Below, piece by piece: positions 5,877 to 11,283 of a stretch of DNA of 12,585 bases (position 1 is its first letter; every line of letters starts with the position of its first letter). A model generated the notes under the pieces. It had not been told where the DNA came from and made no database searches. It saw nothing but the letters and a program-made list of their open reading frames with translations. Origin of the DNA: an uncultured Selenomonadaceae bacterium. GTDB taxonomy: Bacteria > Bacillota > Negativicutes > Selenomonadales > Selenomonadaceae. The stretch is taken from contig CAJTSO010000049.1 of the NCBI GenBank assembly GCA_910579115.1, positions 1-12,585 of the forward strand, read 5' to 3'. Both the position numbers and the translations under genes were made by a program.

Positions 5877-7163
5877 ATGTCTAAAGCAGTGCAGTGTTTA
5901 ATCGTGCTGGCTGTAGTCGCTATCTGCTTCGTAACGGAGATTATTCCTCTGGCAGTTACCGCTATGGCTGGCGCTACCGCTTGCGGCGTGCTGGGCTTCG
6001 TCCCGGTTAAGACCACTTACAACGGCCTGGCCAACTCCACCGTTGTGCTCTTCGCCGCCATGTTTGTTCTCTCTTCCGCTATGTTTAAGACCGGTCTTGC
6101 TCAGAAGGTTGGTATCGCCGTTGTTAACGCCGTTGGTTCCGGCGAGAACAGCCTCATGATCGGCGTTATGGCTATTACCAGCCTCCTGTCTGCCGTCTGC
6201 TCCAACACCGGTACCGCTGCCGCTCTTCTCCCGGTTGTCGTAGGTATCTGCGAGACCTCCGGCCTCTCCAAGAAGCGTCAGCTCATGGCTATGGCCTTTG
6301 CGGCCGGCGCCGGCGGTATCATCACCCTCATCGGCACCCCGCCGAACATCATCGCTTCCGGCGCTCTCGGCGCTGCCGGCATGAAGGAATTCGGCTTCTT
6401 CGAGTTCGCTTGGATCGGTATTCCTCTGTCTGCTGCTACCATCGCTTACATGGCTCTCATCGGCAAGCGTTTCTTCCCGGCCCGGGATGAGAATGTCGGC
6501 GACGCTGGCGCTCTGGATGACGAGTTCGCCGCCGAGGCCAAGGCTGATGATGAAGATCCCAAGAAGCAGGCTGTCGTCGGCTTCATGATGATTGCCGTCG
6601 TCGTCGTCATGGCTCTCAACCTGAAGGCTCTGCCCCTGCATGTGGCCGCTACTATCGGCGCTCTGCTCCTGGTTATCCTCAAGGTTGTCAGCGTTCAGGA
6701 TGCTTATTCCGGCATTGACTGGACCACCATCTTCCTCTTCGCCGGTATGATGACCGTTGCCTCCGCTATGGACAAGACCGGCGCCGGCAAGCTCGTCGCT
6801 GACCAGGTTGTGGGCATTCTCGGTGGCTCCCCGAGCCCGATCTTCGTTACTGCCGTGCTCTTTACTCTGTCCTGCGTACTGACCCAGTTCATGTCCAACA
6901 CGGCCTCCGCCGCTCTGCTCTGCCCGATCGGTATTTCCATCGCTCAGTCCATCGGCGCTGATCCTCATGCCGTTCTCATGGCTATCGCCGTTGCCGCTTC
7001 CTGCGCGTACGCTACCCCGGTCGGCACTCCGCCGAACACCCTGGTTCTTACTCCGGGCGGCTTCGCTTTCATGGACTACATGAAGGCCGGTATTCCTTTG
7101 ATCATCGTTTCCTTCATCGTATCCCTTATCGTCATCCCGATGGTATGGCCCTTCTTCCCCTGA
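5877..7163 (+). CDS. DASS/SLC13-family Na+-coupled dicarboxylate (probably succinate) transporter
   Basis: A 428-residue polytopic membrane protein of the divalent anion:Na+ symporter/ion transporter superfamily. It shows the two-fold repeat of the family: CSNTGTAAALLP with SNT at 109-111 and SNTASAALLCP with SNT at 340-342, each followed by a GTPPN motif (153-157 and 383-387). SNT motifs form the Na+/carboxylate site in VcINDY-type transporters. An acidic hydrophilic loop (about 202-230) separates the halves. AGGAGG at 5865-5870 precedes the ATG. Position behind mmdDB, in the same codon-biased block, points to succinate or a related C4 dicarboxylate as substrate, the Na+ gradient made by the decarboxylase serving uptake; that is inference. 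Other anions such as citrate or sulfate are possible. A strong terminator follows. Confidence 0.88.
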   Translation: MSKAVQCLIVLAVVAICFVTEIIPLAVTAMAGATACGVLGFVPVKTTYNGLANSTVVLFAAMFVLSSAMFKTGLAQKVGIAVVNAVGSGENSLMIGVMAITSLLSAVCSNTGTAAALLPVVVGICETSGLSKKRQLMAMAFAAGAGGIITLIGTPPNIIASGALGAAGMKEFGFFEFAWIGIPLSAATIAYMALIGKRFFPARDENVGDAGALDDEFAAEAKADDEDPKKQAVVGFMMIAVVVVMALNLKALPLHVAATIGALLLVILKVVSVQDAYSGIDWTTIFLFAGMMTVASAMDKTGAGKLVADQVVGILGGSPSPIFVTAVLFTLSCVLTQFMSNTASAALLCPIGISIAQSIGADPHAVLMAIAVAASCAYATPVGTPPNTLVLTPGGFAFMDYMKAGIPLIIVSFIVSLIVIPMVWPFFP

Positions 7164-7225
7164 TAGTCTGAGCTGTCAGGGAAGTCTGGGAGCCTGCGAA
7201 AGCCTCGCTTTTGCGGACCTGCGAT

Positions 7226-7326
7226 TGAGGACTTCTTGATTGAAGGATTGAGCTTCAGGAATGAAGGCTTATGATGGATGCTTTAGCAATGAAGGATTCG
7301 GATAAAGCTTCAGAATTGAAAGCTTA
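7226..7326 (+). repeat. Degenerate tandem repeat forming small hairpins (3' UTR of the transporter)
   Basis: TGAARGMTT-like cores recur at 7241, 7262, 7290 and 7317 (spacings 21, 28 and 27), with a weaker one at 7226. Each is linked to a GCTTCA/GCTTTA segment so that successive units can fold, e.g. AAGCTTCA-GAAT-TGAAAGCTT at 7305-7325 and CTTC/GAAG at 7232-7245. A separate stem GCGAAAGC-CTC-GCTTTTGC lies just upstream (7196-7214). No reading frame with a ribosome site was seen; the whole stretch precedes the terminator at 7336 and so is probably transcribed. Confidence 0.5.
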
Positions 7327-7335
7327 GTCAGACAG

Positions 7336-7369
7336 AAATTCCCCTGCCTAAAGGCAGGGGAATTTTTTT
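7336..7369 (+). terminator. Strong intrinsic terminator after the transporter
   Basis: A perfect 13-bp stem AAATTCCCCTGCC (7336-7348) / GGCAGGGGAATTT (7353-7365), tetraloop TAAA, with the T-run extending to 7369. It ends the mmdD-mmdB-transporter transcription unit. The A-rich 5' side could also allow termination from the other strand. Confidence 0.93.
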
Positions 7370-7380
7370 GTGGGACAGAG

Positions 7381-7426
7381 TTGATTTTTACGTGTGCCAT
7401 AGGTTTGATTTTTCGTGTGTGACAGG
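7381..7426 (+). repeat. Two-copy 23-bp direct tandem repeat
   Basis: TTGATTTTTACGTGTGCCAT plus AGG (7381-7403) is followed immediately by TTTGATTTTTCGTGTGTGAC plus AGG (7404-7426). The copies share most positions. They are non-coding and sit between the terminator and a palindromic repeat. Function unknown. Confidence 0.55.
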
Positions 7427-7436
7427 TTTCCTTAAA

Positions 7437-7492
7437 AGCCTCCCCTCTAGGGGAGGTGGTCGAAGGCCGCAGGCCGGAGACCGGAGGGGTGA
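7437..7492 (+). repeat. 56-bp dispersed palindromic repeat, copy 2 (forward)
   Basis: Matches the 3655-3710 copy at all but one base (CT instead of GT between the CCCCT and AGGGG arms), with the same start AGCCTCCCCT and end GGAGGGGTGA. An inverted relative follows 27 bp downstream. Confidence 0.85.
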
Positions 7493-7519
7493 AGCATAGG
7501 CAATCGGCCGATTTTTACT

Positions 7520-7564
7520 ACCCCCTCAGTCAGCTACGCTGACAGCTCCCCTACAGGGGAGCCT
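7520..7564 (-). repeat. Inverted relative of the palindromic repeat with a different tip hairpin
   Basis: On the + strand it reads ACCCCCTCA, then the hairpin GTCAGC-TAC-GCTGAC, then AGCTCCCCT-AC-AGGGGAGCCT. The outer frame matches the reverse complement of the 56-bp family, but the variable hairpin is unrelated to the GGCC-type tip of copies 1-3. Confidence 0.7.
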
Positions 7565-7585
7565 GAGAGGTGGATTGAAGTTGCC

Positions 7586-7613
7586 GAAAGTCTCCTCTGC
7601 AGAGGGGACTTTC
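7586..7613. repeat. 28-bp near-perfect palindrome downstream of the toxin-antitoxin locus
   Basis: GAAAGTCTCCTCTG meets CAGAGGGGACTTTC with a single wobble or mismatch and no loop. It lies 15 bp past the stop of the minus-strand antitoxin gene, so its transcript could form a stem after higA, but no T-run follows on that strand. The centre resembles a decayed CCTCCCCT/AGGGGAGG arm of the neighbouring repeats. Confidence 0.5.
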
Positions 7614-7628
7614 AGAAGGTGTAGTCTT

Positions 7629-7913
7629 TCATCCGCGTTCCAACGGGACTACGGCAAGGGTTTTCCCCAGTGGGGCTAATACTTTTAGAATAGTGTCAAG
7701 CTGAGGGCTTGTATACCCCTTTTCCATTCTGGCAATAACCGGCTGTTTTACGCCGCTGATTTCTTCCAGCTTCTTTTGGCTAAAGCCCTTTTCCTGTCTG
7801 GCCTTAATCAGTTCGCCAATGAGAGCAACTCTGAGATCGCTCTCCGATATTTCCTCAGGGGTTAAAAATTTGTCGATAAATTCTAAAGCGTCCCTGCCAA
7901 TAGCCTTATTCAT
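7629..7913 (-). CDS. higA: HigA-like XRE-family antitoxin (HTH DNA-binding)
   Basis: A small transcription-factor antitoxin expected to bind HigB toxin and repress the operon. With the start at 7913 the product has 94 residues; a Cro/C1-type helix-turn-helix spans about 33-85 (LIKARQEKGFSQKKLEEISG, then a recognition helix with QPVIARMEKG) and the C-terminus has the HigA-typical LGKTLAVVPLE. The ATG at 7913 is preferred since AAAAAGG lies nine bases upstream; an ATG at 7922 directly abuts that site. It is the second gene of a minus-strand pair behind the broken toxin gene, with an unusual AT-rich gap of about 130 bp. It appears intact. Whether it retains expression is unknown. Confidence 0.85.
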   Translation of the reverse strand: MNKAIGRDALEFIDKFLTPEEISESDLRVALIGELIKARQEKGFSQKKLEEISGVKQPVIARMEKGYTSPQLDTILKVLAPLGKTLAVVPLERG

Positions 7914-8045
7914 AATTTTCATCCTTTTTATAACAATATTTATTAGTACACTATATCAATTAGTAGCTATTACAATACAACATCAAACAAACTATTTTAA
8001 TATGACAGTTTTGTTTCTTTTTTTATTACATCATCAGCAAAATTT

Positions 8046-8399
8046 TCAGCTACGGTTTTCTCTCAAATCTGCCAGTTCTCTTTTTGCCTTTTCAATCTCC
8101 CTTGCGGGAGTCTTAGTTGTTTTCTTCATAAAATGATGCAATAATACATAACTTCCATTATGCTACGCCACAAACAATATTCTGTCTCGAAGCGGCCTAA
8201 GCTCCCATATTTCGCCATCAAGGTGCTTTATATAAGGCTCCCCCGCTTGCGTTCCGTGCGTGCTTAAAACTTTAATATAATCTCTTAGTTTTTTTAGTTT
8301 TATACGGCTGTCTTTATCATTCCTCTCTGCTAATTCTGCAATATACTCGGCTACCGGTTCTCTGTCATCCCTGGTTCTGTAGAAGCGTATCTTGTGCAA
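8046..8399 (-). pseudogene. higB: HigB/RelE-type toxin gene interrupted by an amber stop
   Basis: A toxin of the phage-derived Gp49-like/HigB family (ribosome-dependent mRNA interferase). The first 78 codons encode MHKIRFYRTRDD... to LRPLRDRILFVA, then TAG (8163-8165). Reading on in the same frame gives 38 more codons, HNGSYVLLHHFMKK through TPAREIEKAKRELADL, ending with TGA at 8046-8048. Family members usually have Trp at the TAG position (FVAW-HNG-like), so a single G-to-A change (TGG to TAG) explains the break. The full length would be 117 residues, normal for the family. The start is TTG at 8399 behind AAGGAGGGAGG with a six-base spacer. The promoter upstream is intact. It is either an inactivated toxin or, less likely, one expressed by stop readthrough. 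Confidence 0.85.
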
Positions 8400-8424
8400 G
8401 ATGAACCTCCCTCCTTCTTTTCAC

Positions 8425-8453
8425 ATTATACTTAAAAGTTATTGTCTCGTCAA
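8425..8453 (-). promoter_or_regulatory. Promoter of the higB-higA locus
   Basis: On the minus strand TTGACG (8453-8448) and a perfect TATAAT (8430-8425) are separated by exactly 17 bp. The -10 box is 25 bases upstream of the TTG start of higB. Confidence 0.82.
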
Positions 8454-8549
8454 GTGTTTTTAAGTTATTATTTTCACTGGATGTTTTGTATTACCACAGC
8501 CGAATGGGGACGGTAGCTGGCGGTTGGTAAATGACTTTGCCGCCAACCA

Positions 8550-8578
8550 TTGAGAAAAAAATAAAAATGGGTTATAAT
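8550..8578 (+). promoter_or_regulatory. Promoter of the NUDIX-M50-trpS operon
   Basis: TTGAGA (8550-8555), a 17-bp A-rich spacer and a perfect TATAAT (8573-8578). It diverges from the higB promoter about 100 bp away. The predicted start near 8585 leaves a short leader before the ATG at 8611. Confidence 0.82.
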
Positions 8579-8610
8579 ACCTTTCATTGAAAAAGAAGGA
8601 AGTGACGTTT

Positions 8611-9180
8611 ATGAACCGGGCCGGGAATGATGATAACGAATTTATTGAAAAGCGGATAAACTCCAAGGAGACCTTCAGGGGCCACCTGCTTCACGTCTTC
8701 CGTGACGTGGTCAGCCTGCCGAACGGCCGCACGGCCGAGCGGGAGTGGGTAAAGCACCCCGGGGCGGCGGCCATTCTCCCCCTCACGGACGAGGGGGAGG
8801 TGATCCTCGTCCGTCAGTACCGTTACCCTGTCCGGCGGTTTACGCTGGAGATTCCGGCGGGGAAGCTGGATGTGATCGGGGAGGAGCCCCTTGTCTGCGC
8901 TTGCCGGGAGCTGGCGGAGGAGACGGGCTGTACCGCCCGGGAGATGAAATTCCTCACTTCTATTGCCACGGGGGTCGGTTTTACTGACGAGAAGATATAT
9001 ATTTATCTGGCCAGAGGGTTGGCCATGGGGATCCAGAAGTTGGATGAGGATGAGTTCATCAATACTGTAAAGATTCCTCTGGCGGAGGCGGTAGATTTGG
9101 TTCTGACCGGAAAGATTATCGACGCGAAATCGTGTGTGGCTATACTGCTGGCCGATAGAATGGAGAAGGAAATTGTTTGA
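8611..9180 (+). CDS. NUDIX hydrolase, ADP-ribose pyrophosphatase-like
   Basis: Predicted to hydrolyse a nucleoside diphosphate derivative such as ADP-ribose to AMP plus ribose-5-phosphate. The 189-residue product has the pattern of the NudF family: GAAAILPLTDEGEVILVRQY (51-70), YPVRRFTLEIPAGKLD (72-87) and a Nudix box with G84, E91, R99-E100 and E103-E104 (RELAEETGC). The loop between the box glycine and first Glu is one residue longer than the GX5E consensus. The ATG at 8611 is chosen because AGAAGGA (8594-8600) precedes it by ten bases; an in-frame TTG at 8587 lies upstream of that site. The gene overlaps or abuts the protease gene and shares its promoter. The exact substrate is not evident. 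Confidence 0.88.
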   Translation: MNRAGNDDNEFIEKRINSKETFRGHLLHVFRDVVSLPNGRTAEREWVKHPGAAAILPLTDEGEVILVRQYRYPVRRFTLEIPAGKLDVIGEEPLVCACRELAEETGCTAREMKFLTSIATGVGFTDEKIYIYLARGLAMGIQKLDEDEFINTVKIPLAEAVDLVLTGKIIDAKSCVAILLADRMEKEIV

Positions 9181-9814
9181 TTTTGACTTGATGGGCATCG
9201 TTGCGGGATTGCCCGGTCTGCTCATTGCCCTTGTCTTTCACGAGTATGCCCACGCCCGGATGGCGGTAGCTATGGGTGACTTTACTCCCCGGATCATGGG
9301 GAGGCTGACGCTGGATCCCCGGGCCCATATCGATCCCATCGGTCTGGTGATGCTGCTGGTGGCCCGCTTCGGCTGGGCAAAGCCGGTGGAGTACAATCCC
9401 ATGAATTTCCGGGAGCGGACGAAGGGGGAGATTCTCACGGCCCTGGCAGGGCCGGCGGCCAATTTCGTGACGGCCTTTTTCTCCCTGCTCCTGCTGGTGC
9501 TTCTGCGGATGTTCGCGCCGGGCTTTGTCACCGGCGGCGTTTATACCGTCCTGTGGATGATCGTTATCTTCAATATCAACTTTGGGATTTTCAATCTGAT
9601 CCCCCTGCCGCCCCTGGACGGTTCCAAGGTGCTGTACCATATCATTCCCTATGAGCACCGCTGGCGTTATATGCAGCTGGAGCGTTACAGCTTCCTGATT
9701 TTGATTGCCATGATGATGACGCCGGTGCTGGGACATATCCTCATTCCCTTGGCCCGGCTGATCCTCAGCGGGTTCACCTTTATTATTTCCCTGCTCCTTG
9801 GAGGTATGTTATAA
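9173..9814 (+). CDS. M50-family (site-2 type) membrane metalloprotease
   Basis: A polytopic zinc metalloprotease of the short S2P-like subgroup without PDZ domain (YwhC-like). The 213-residue product has HEYAH (HEXXH, 23-27) in the first hydrophobic segment, a conserved LTLDPRAHIDPIG segment, AGPAAN (92-97), and the third zinc-ligand motif NLIPLPPLDG with the Asp at about 149. The start is uncertain: TTG at 9173 has GGAG seven bases upstream (9162-9165) and would overlap the NUDIX stop by eight bases; ATG at 9191 lacks a close ribosome site. The stop TAA directly abuts the trpS ATG. The protease-trpS-scpA order is common in Firmicutes. Its substrate is unknown. Confidence 0.88.
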   Translation: MFDFDLMGIVAGLPGLLIALVFHEYAHARMAVAMGDFTPRIMGRLTLDPRAHIDPIGLVMLLVARFGWAKPVEYNPMNFRERTKGEILTALAGPAANFVTAFFSLLLLVLLRMFAPGFVTGGVYTVLWMIVIFNINFGIFNLIPLPPLDGSKVLYHIIPYEHRWRYMQLERYSFLILIAMMMTPVLGHILIPLARLILSGFTFIISLLLGGML

Positions 9815-10807
9815 ATGAGTAAAGGCCGTATTTTCAGCGCGATGCAGCCCTCTGGCAAATTCCATCTGGGCAATTATCTGGGGGCTTTGGAGAATTGGGT
9901 GAAGCTGCAAAAGGATTACGATTGCATTTTTGCCATTGCGGATCTTCACGCCCTGACCAGCGCCTACGCCGATCCCTCCCAGCTGAAGGAGAATAGCTAC
10001 AATCTCCTGCTGGACTGGCTGTCGGCGGGGCTTGACCCGGAGAAGAACATCATATTTGCCCAGTCCCACGTAAAGGAGCATTCGGAGCTCCACCTCATCC
10101 TGTCCATGATGACGCCTTTGTCCTGGCTGGAGCGGGTCCCTACTTATAAGGACAAGCTCCAGAATCTCGGGGAGCAGGGGAAGGATATTAACACCTACGG
10201 ATTTTTGGGTTATCCGGAGCTGATGACGGCGGATATCATTCTGTACAAGGCTGATTTCGTGCCGGTGGGGGAGGATCAGAATCCCCATCTGGAGCTGGCC
10301 CGGGAAATCGTCCGCCGGTTCAATATGCTGTATAAAAAGGAAATTTTTGTGGAGGCCCAGGGCCTCATGAGCCGGGCGAAGGTCCTGCCGGGAATCGACG
10401 GCCGGAAGATGTCCAAGTCCTACGGCAATACGATTCCCTTTGCCGCAACGCCGGATGAGATCCGGGAGCGGGTGAAGCTGATCGTCACGGATCCCCAGCG
10501 GATAAGAAAGACCGACAAGGGAAATCCCGACGTGTGCGTGGCCTTTAGGTTCCACAAGCTGTTCAACGAGGCGGAGGTTCCGGATATCGAATGCCGGTGC
10601 CGGGCCGGTGAGATTGGCTGTGTGGCCTGCAAGAAGCGGCTGGCGGAAAAGCTGGTGGAGGCCATGGGGCAGATGCACGCTCTCCGTCAGAAGTATGAGG
10701 GCCGCTATGACCTGATGGATGAGATTCTGGAGCAGGGGGCCGTAAAGGCCAGGGCCATCGCCCGGCAGACGATGGCGGAGGTCAGGGAAGCGATAAATCT
10801 GATTTGA
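9815..10807 (+). CDS. trpS: Tryptophanyl-tRNA synthetase, probable Fe-S type
   Basis: Charges tRNA-Trp with tryptophan in the cytoplasm. The 330-residue product is full length for bacterial class Ic TrpRS. The HIGH-like motif is HLGN (17-20, in QPSGKFHLGNYLGA), the KMSKS motif is at 198-202 (GRKMSKSYGN), and GEDQNPHLELAREI (152-165) is typical. In the region after KMSKS there are Cys at 241, 260, 262, 269 and 272; C241-x20-C262-x6-C269-x2-C272 closely resembles the four-Cys pattern of the [4Fe-4S] TrpRS of Thermotoga maritima (C-x22-C-x6-C-x2-C). GGAGG (9800-9804) lies ten bases before the ATG and the gene abuts the protease stop. No T-box leader is present; it is expressed as third gene of the operon. 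Confidence 0.96.
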   Translation: MSKGRIFSAMQPSGKFHLGNYLGALENWVKLQKDYDCIFAIADLHALTSAYADPSQLKENSYNLLLDWLSAGLDPEKNIIFAQSHVKEHSELHLILSMMTPLSWLERVPTYKDKLQNLGEQGKDINTYGFLGYPELMTADIILYKADFVPVGEDQNPHLELAREIVRRFNMLYKKEIFVEAQGLMSRAKVLPGIDGRKMSKSYGNTIPFAATPDEIRERVKLIVTDPQRIRKTDKGNPDVCVAFRFHKLFNEAEVPDIECRCRAGEIGCVACKKRLAEKLVEAMGQMHALRQKYEGRYDLMDEILEQGAVKARAIARQTMAEVREAINLI

Positions 10808-10860
10808 TGAGGCGTGTACGCTAAAGCTTCTTCCAAAGGGGAGACACAATTGATTATACT

Positions 10861-10906
10861 TTCACCCCTCAGGCTCCTGCGGAGCCAGCTCCCCTAAATG
10901 GGAGCC
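10861..10906 (-). repeat. Inverted palindromic repeat relative with a third tip hairpin
   Basis: On the + strand: TTCACCCCTCA, hairpin GGCTCC-TGC-GGAGCC, then AGCTCCCCTAAATGGGAGCC. It has the same conserved frame as the 7520 element but its own tip. It is located 54 bp after trpS. Confidence 0.7.
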
Positions 10907-10911
10907 TTTTT
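10888..10911 (+). terminator. Terminator-like hairpin after trpS, formed by the repeat
   Basis: GCTCCC (10888-10893), loop CTAAAT, GGGAGC (10900-10905), one C, then TTTTT (10907-10911). The stem is the distal arm of the inverted repeat. It may end or attenuate transcription from the trpS operon; the five-T run is short. Confidence 0.55.
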
Positions 10912-10932
10912 GAGATGGCTGCACCATTCTAT

Positions 10933-10988
10933 AGCCTCCCCTCTAGGGGAGGTGGTCGAAGGCCGTAGGCCGGAGACCGGAGGGGTGA
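10933..10988 (+). repeat. 56-bp dispersed palindromic repeat, copy 3 (forward)
   Basis: Differs from the 7437-7492 copy only by T for C in the distal tip (CCGTAGG instead of CCGCAGG). It is flanked on both sides by inverted relatives. Confidence 0.85.
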
Positions 10989-11014
10989 CAGACGAGGCAG
11001 TTGACTGATTTATC

Positions 11015-11160
11015 TCACTCCTCAGTCGCTTTCAGCGACAGCTCCTGCAAACTACTAAGTTCAGCCGTCGCTGTGTTCGGCTTCACTAAGTAGTTTGCAT
11101 GGCTCGCACTAAACCCGCTTTCAGCGGATTAAGTGCTCATGCCAACCTACAGGGGAGCCT
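11015..11160 (-). repeat. Inverted palindromic repeat interrupted by a 100-bp insert
   Basis: The left part is TCACTCCTCA, hairpin GTCGC-TTTCA-GCGAC, then AGCTCC ending at 11045. The right part CCTACAGGGGAGCCT resumes at 11146. Joined together they rebuild the frame of the uninterrupted 7520 element (AGCTCC then CCTACAGGGGAGCCT), so 11046-11145 is an insertion. Confidence 0.7.
11046..11145. repeat. Nested 100-bp insert made of two hairpins
   Basis: The first module (11046-11099) is a 54-nt imperfect palindrome with arms TGCAAACTACT and AGTAGTTTGCA and an inner CAGCCG/CGGCTTC-type stem. The second (11097-11143) is an imperfect stem, GCATGGCTCGCACTAAACCC pairing with the segment ending AGTGCTCATGCC around TTTCA. 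Part of the second module recurs at 3635-3651 joined to the same point of the palindromic repeat. There is no coding capacity; it looks like a miniature non-autonomous element or a repeat module. No clear target duplication is visible. Confidence 0.6.
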
Positions 11161-11240
11161 ATGGGGCGACGGAGGCAATCAAATGAGAATGGGTCCTCGT
11201 GAGAATTGTATTTCATGGTAAGTTAGAATATTGGGGCTGA

Positions 11241-11264
11241 GGAAAATGAAGATTTCATTTTTCC
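11241..11264. other. Palindrome just upstream of scpA
   Basis: GGAAAATGAA, loop GAT, TTCATTTTTCC (11241-11264), ten pairs with one bulged T, then 11 bases later a T-run at 11271-11276. It may be an operator, or part of a weak terminator or leader hairpin. It precedes the likely scpA ATG by 20 bp. Confidence 0.4.
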
Positions 11265-11283
11265 CAGTCCTTTTTTGAGGGAA

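Noticed and set aside
5898..6968. Long antisense frame opposite the DASS transporter
   Set aside because: Same cause: low-complexity Gly/Ser/Asp/His-rich translation with no recognisable domain, mirroring a strongly conserved transporter on the + strand.
7819..8136. 105-codon + strand frame across the toxin-antitoxin locus
   Set aside because: It lies antisense to higA and the toxin tail; its Phe/Leu/Ile-rich sequence follows from AT-rich DNA, and no ribosome site was seen.
9809..10849. Long antisense frame opposite trpS
   Set aside because: trpS has all catalytic motifs on the + strand; the antisense product has no domain signature.
3620..11160. CRISPR array from the recurring 56-bp element
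   Set aside because: Copies are thousands of bases apart, in both orientations, with no regular spacers and no cas genes.
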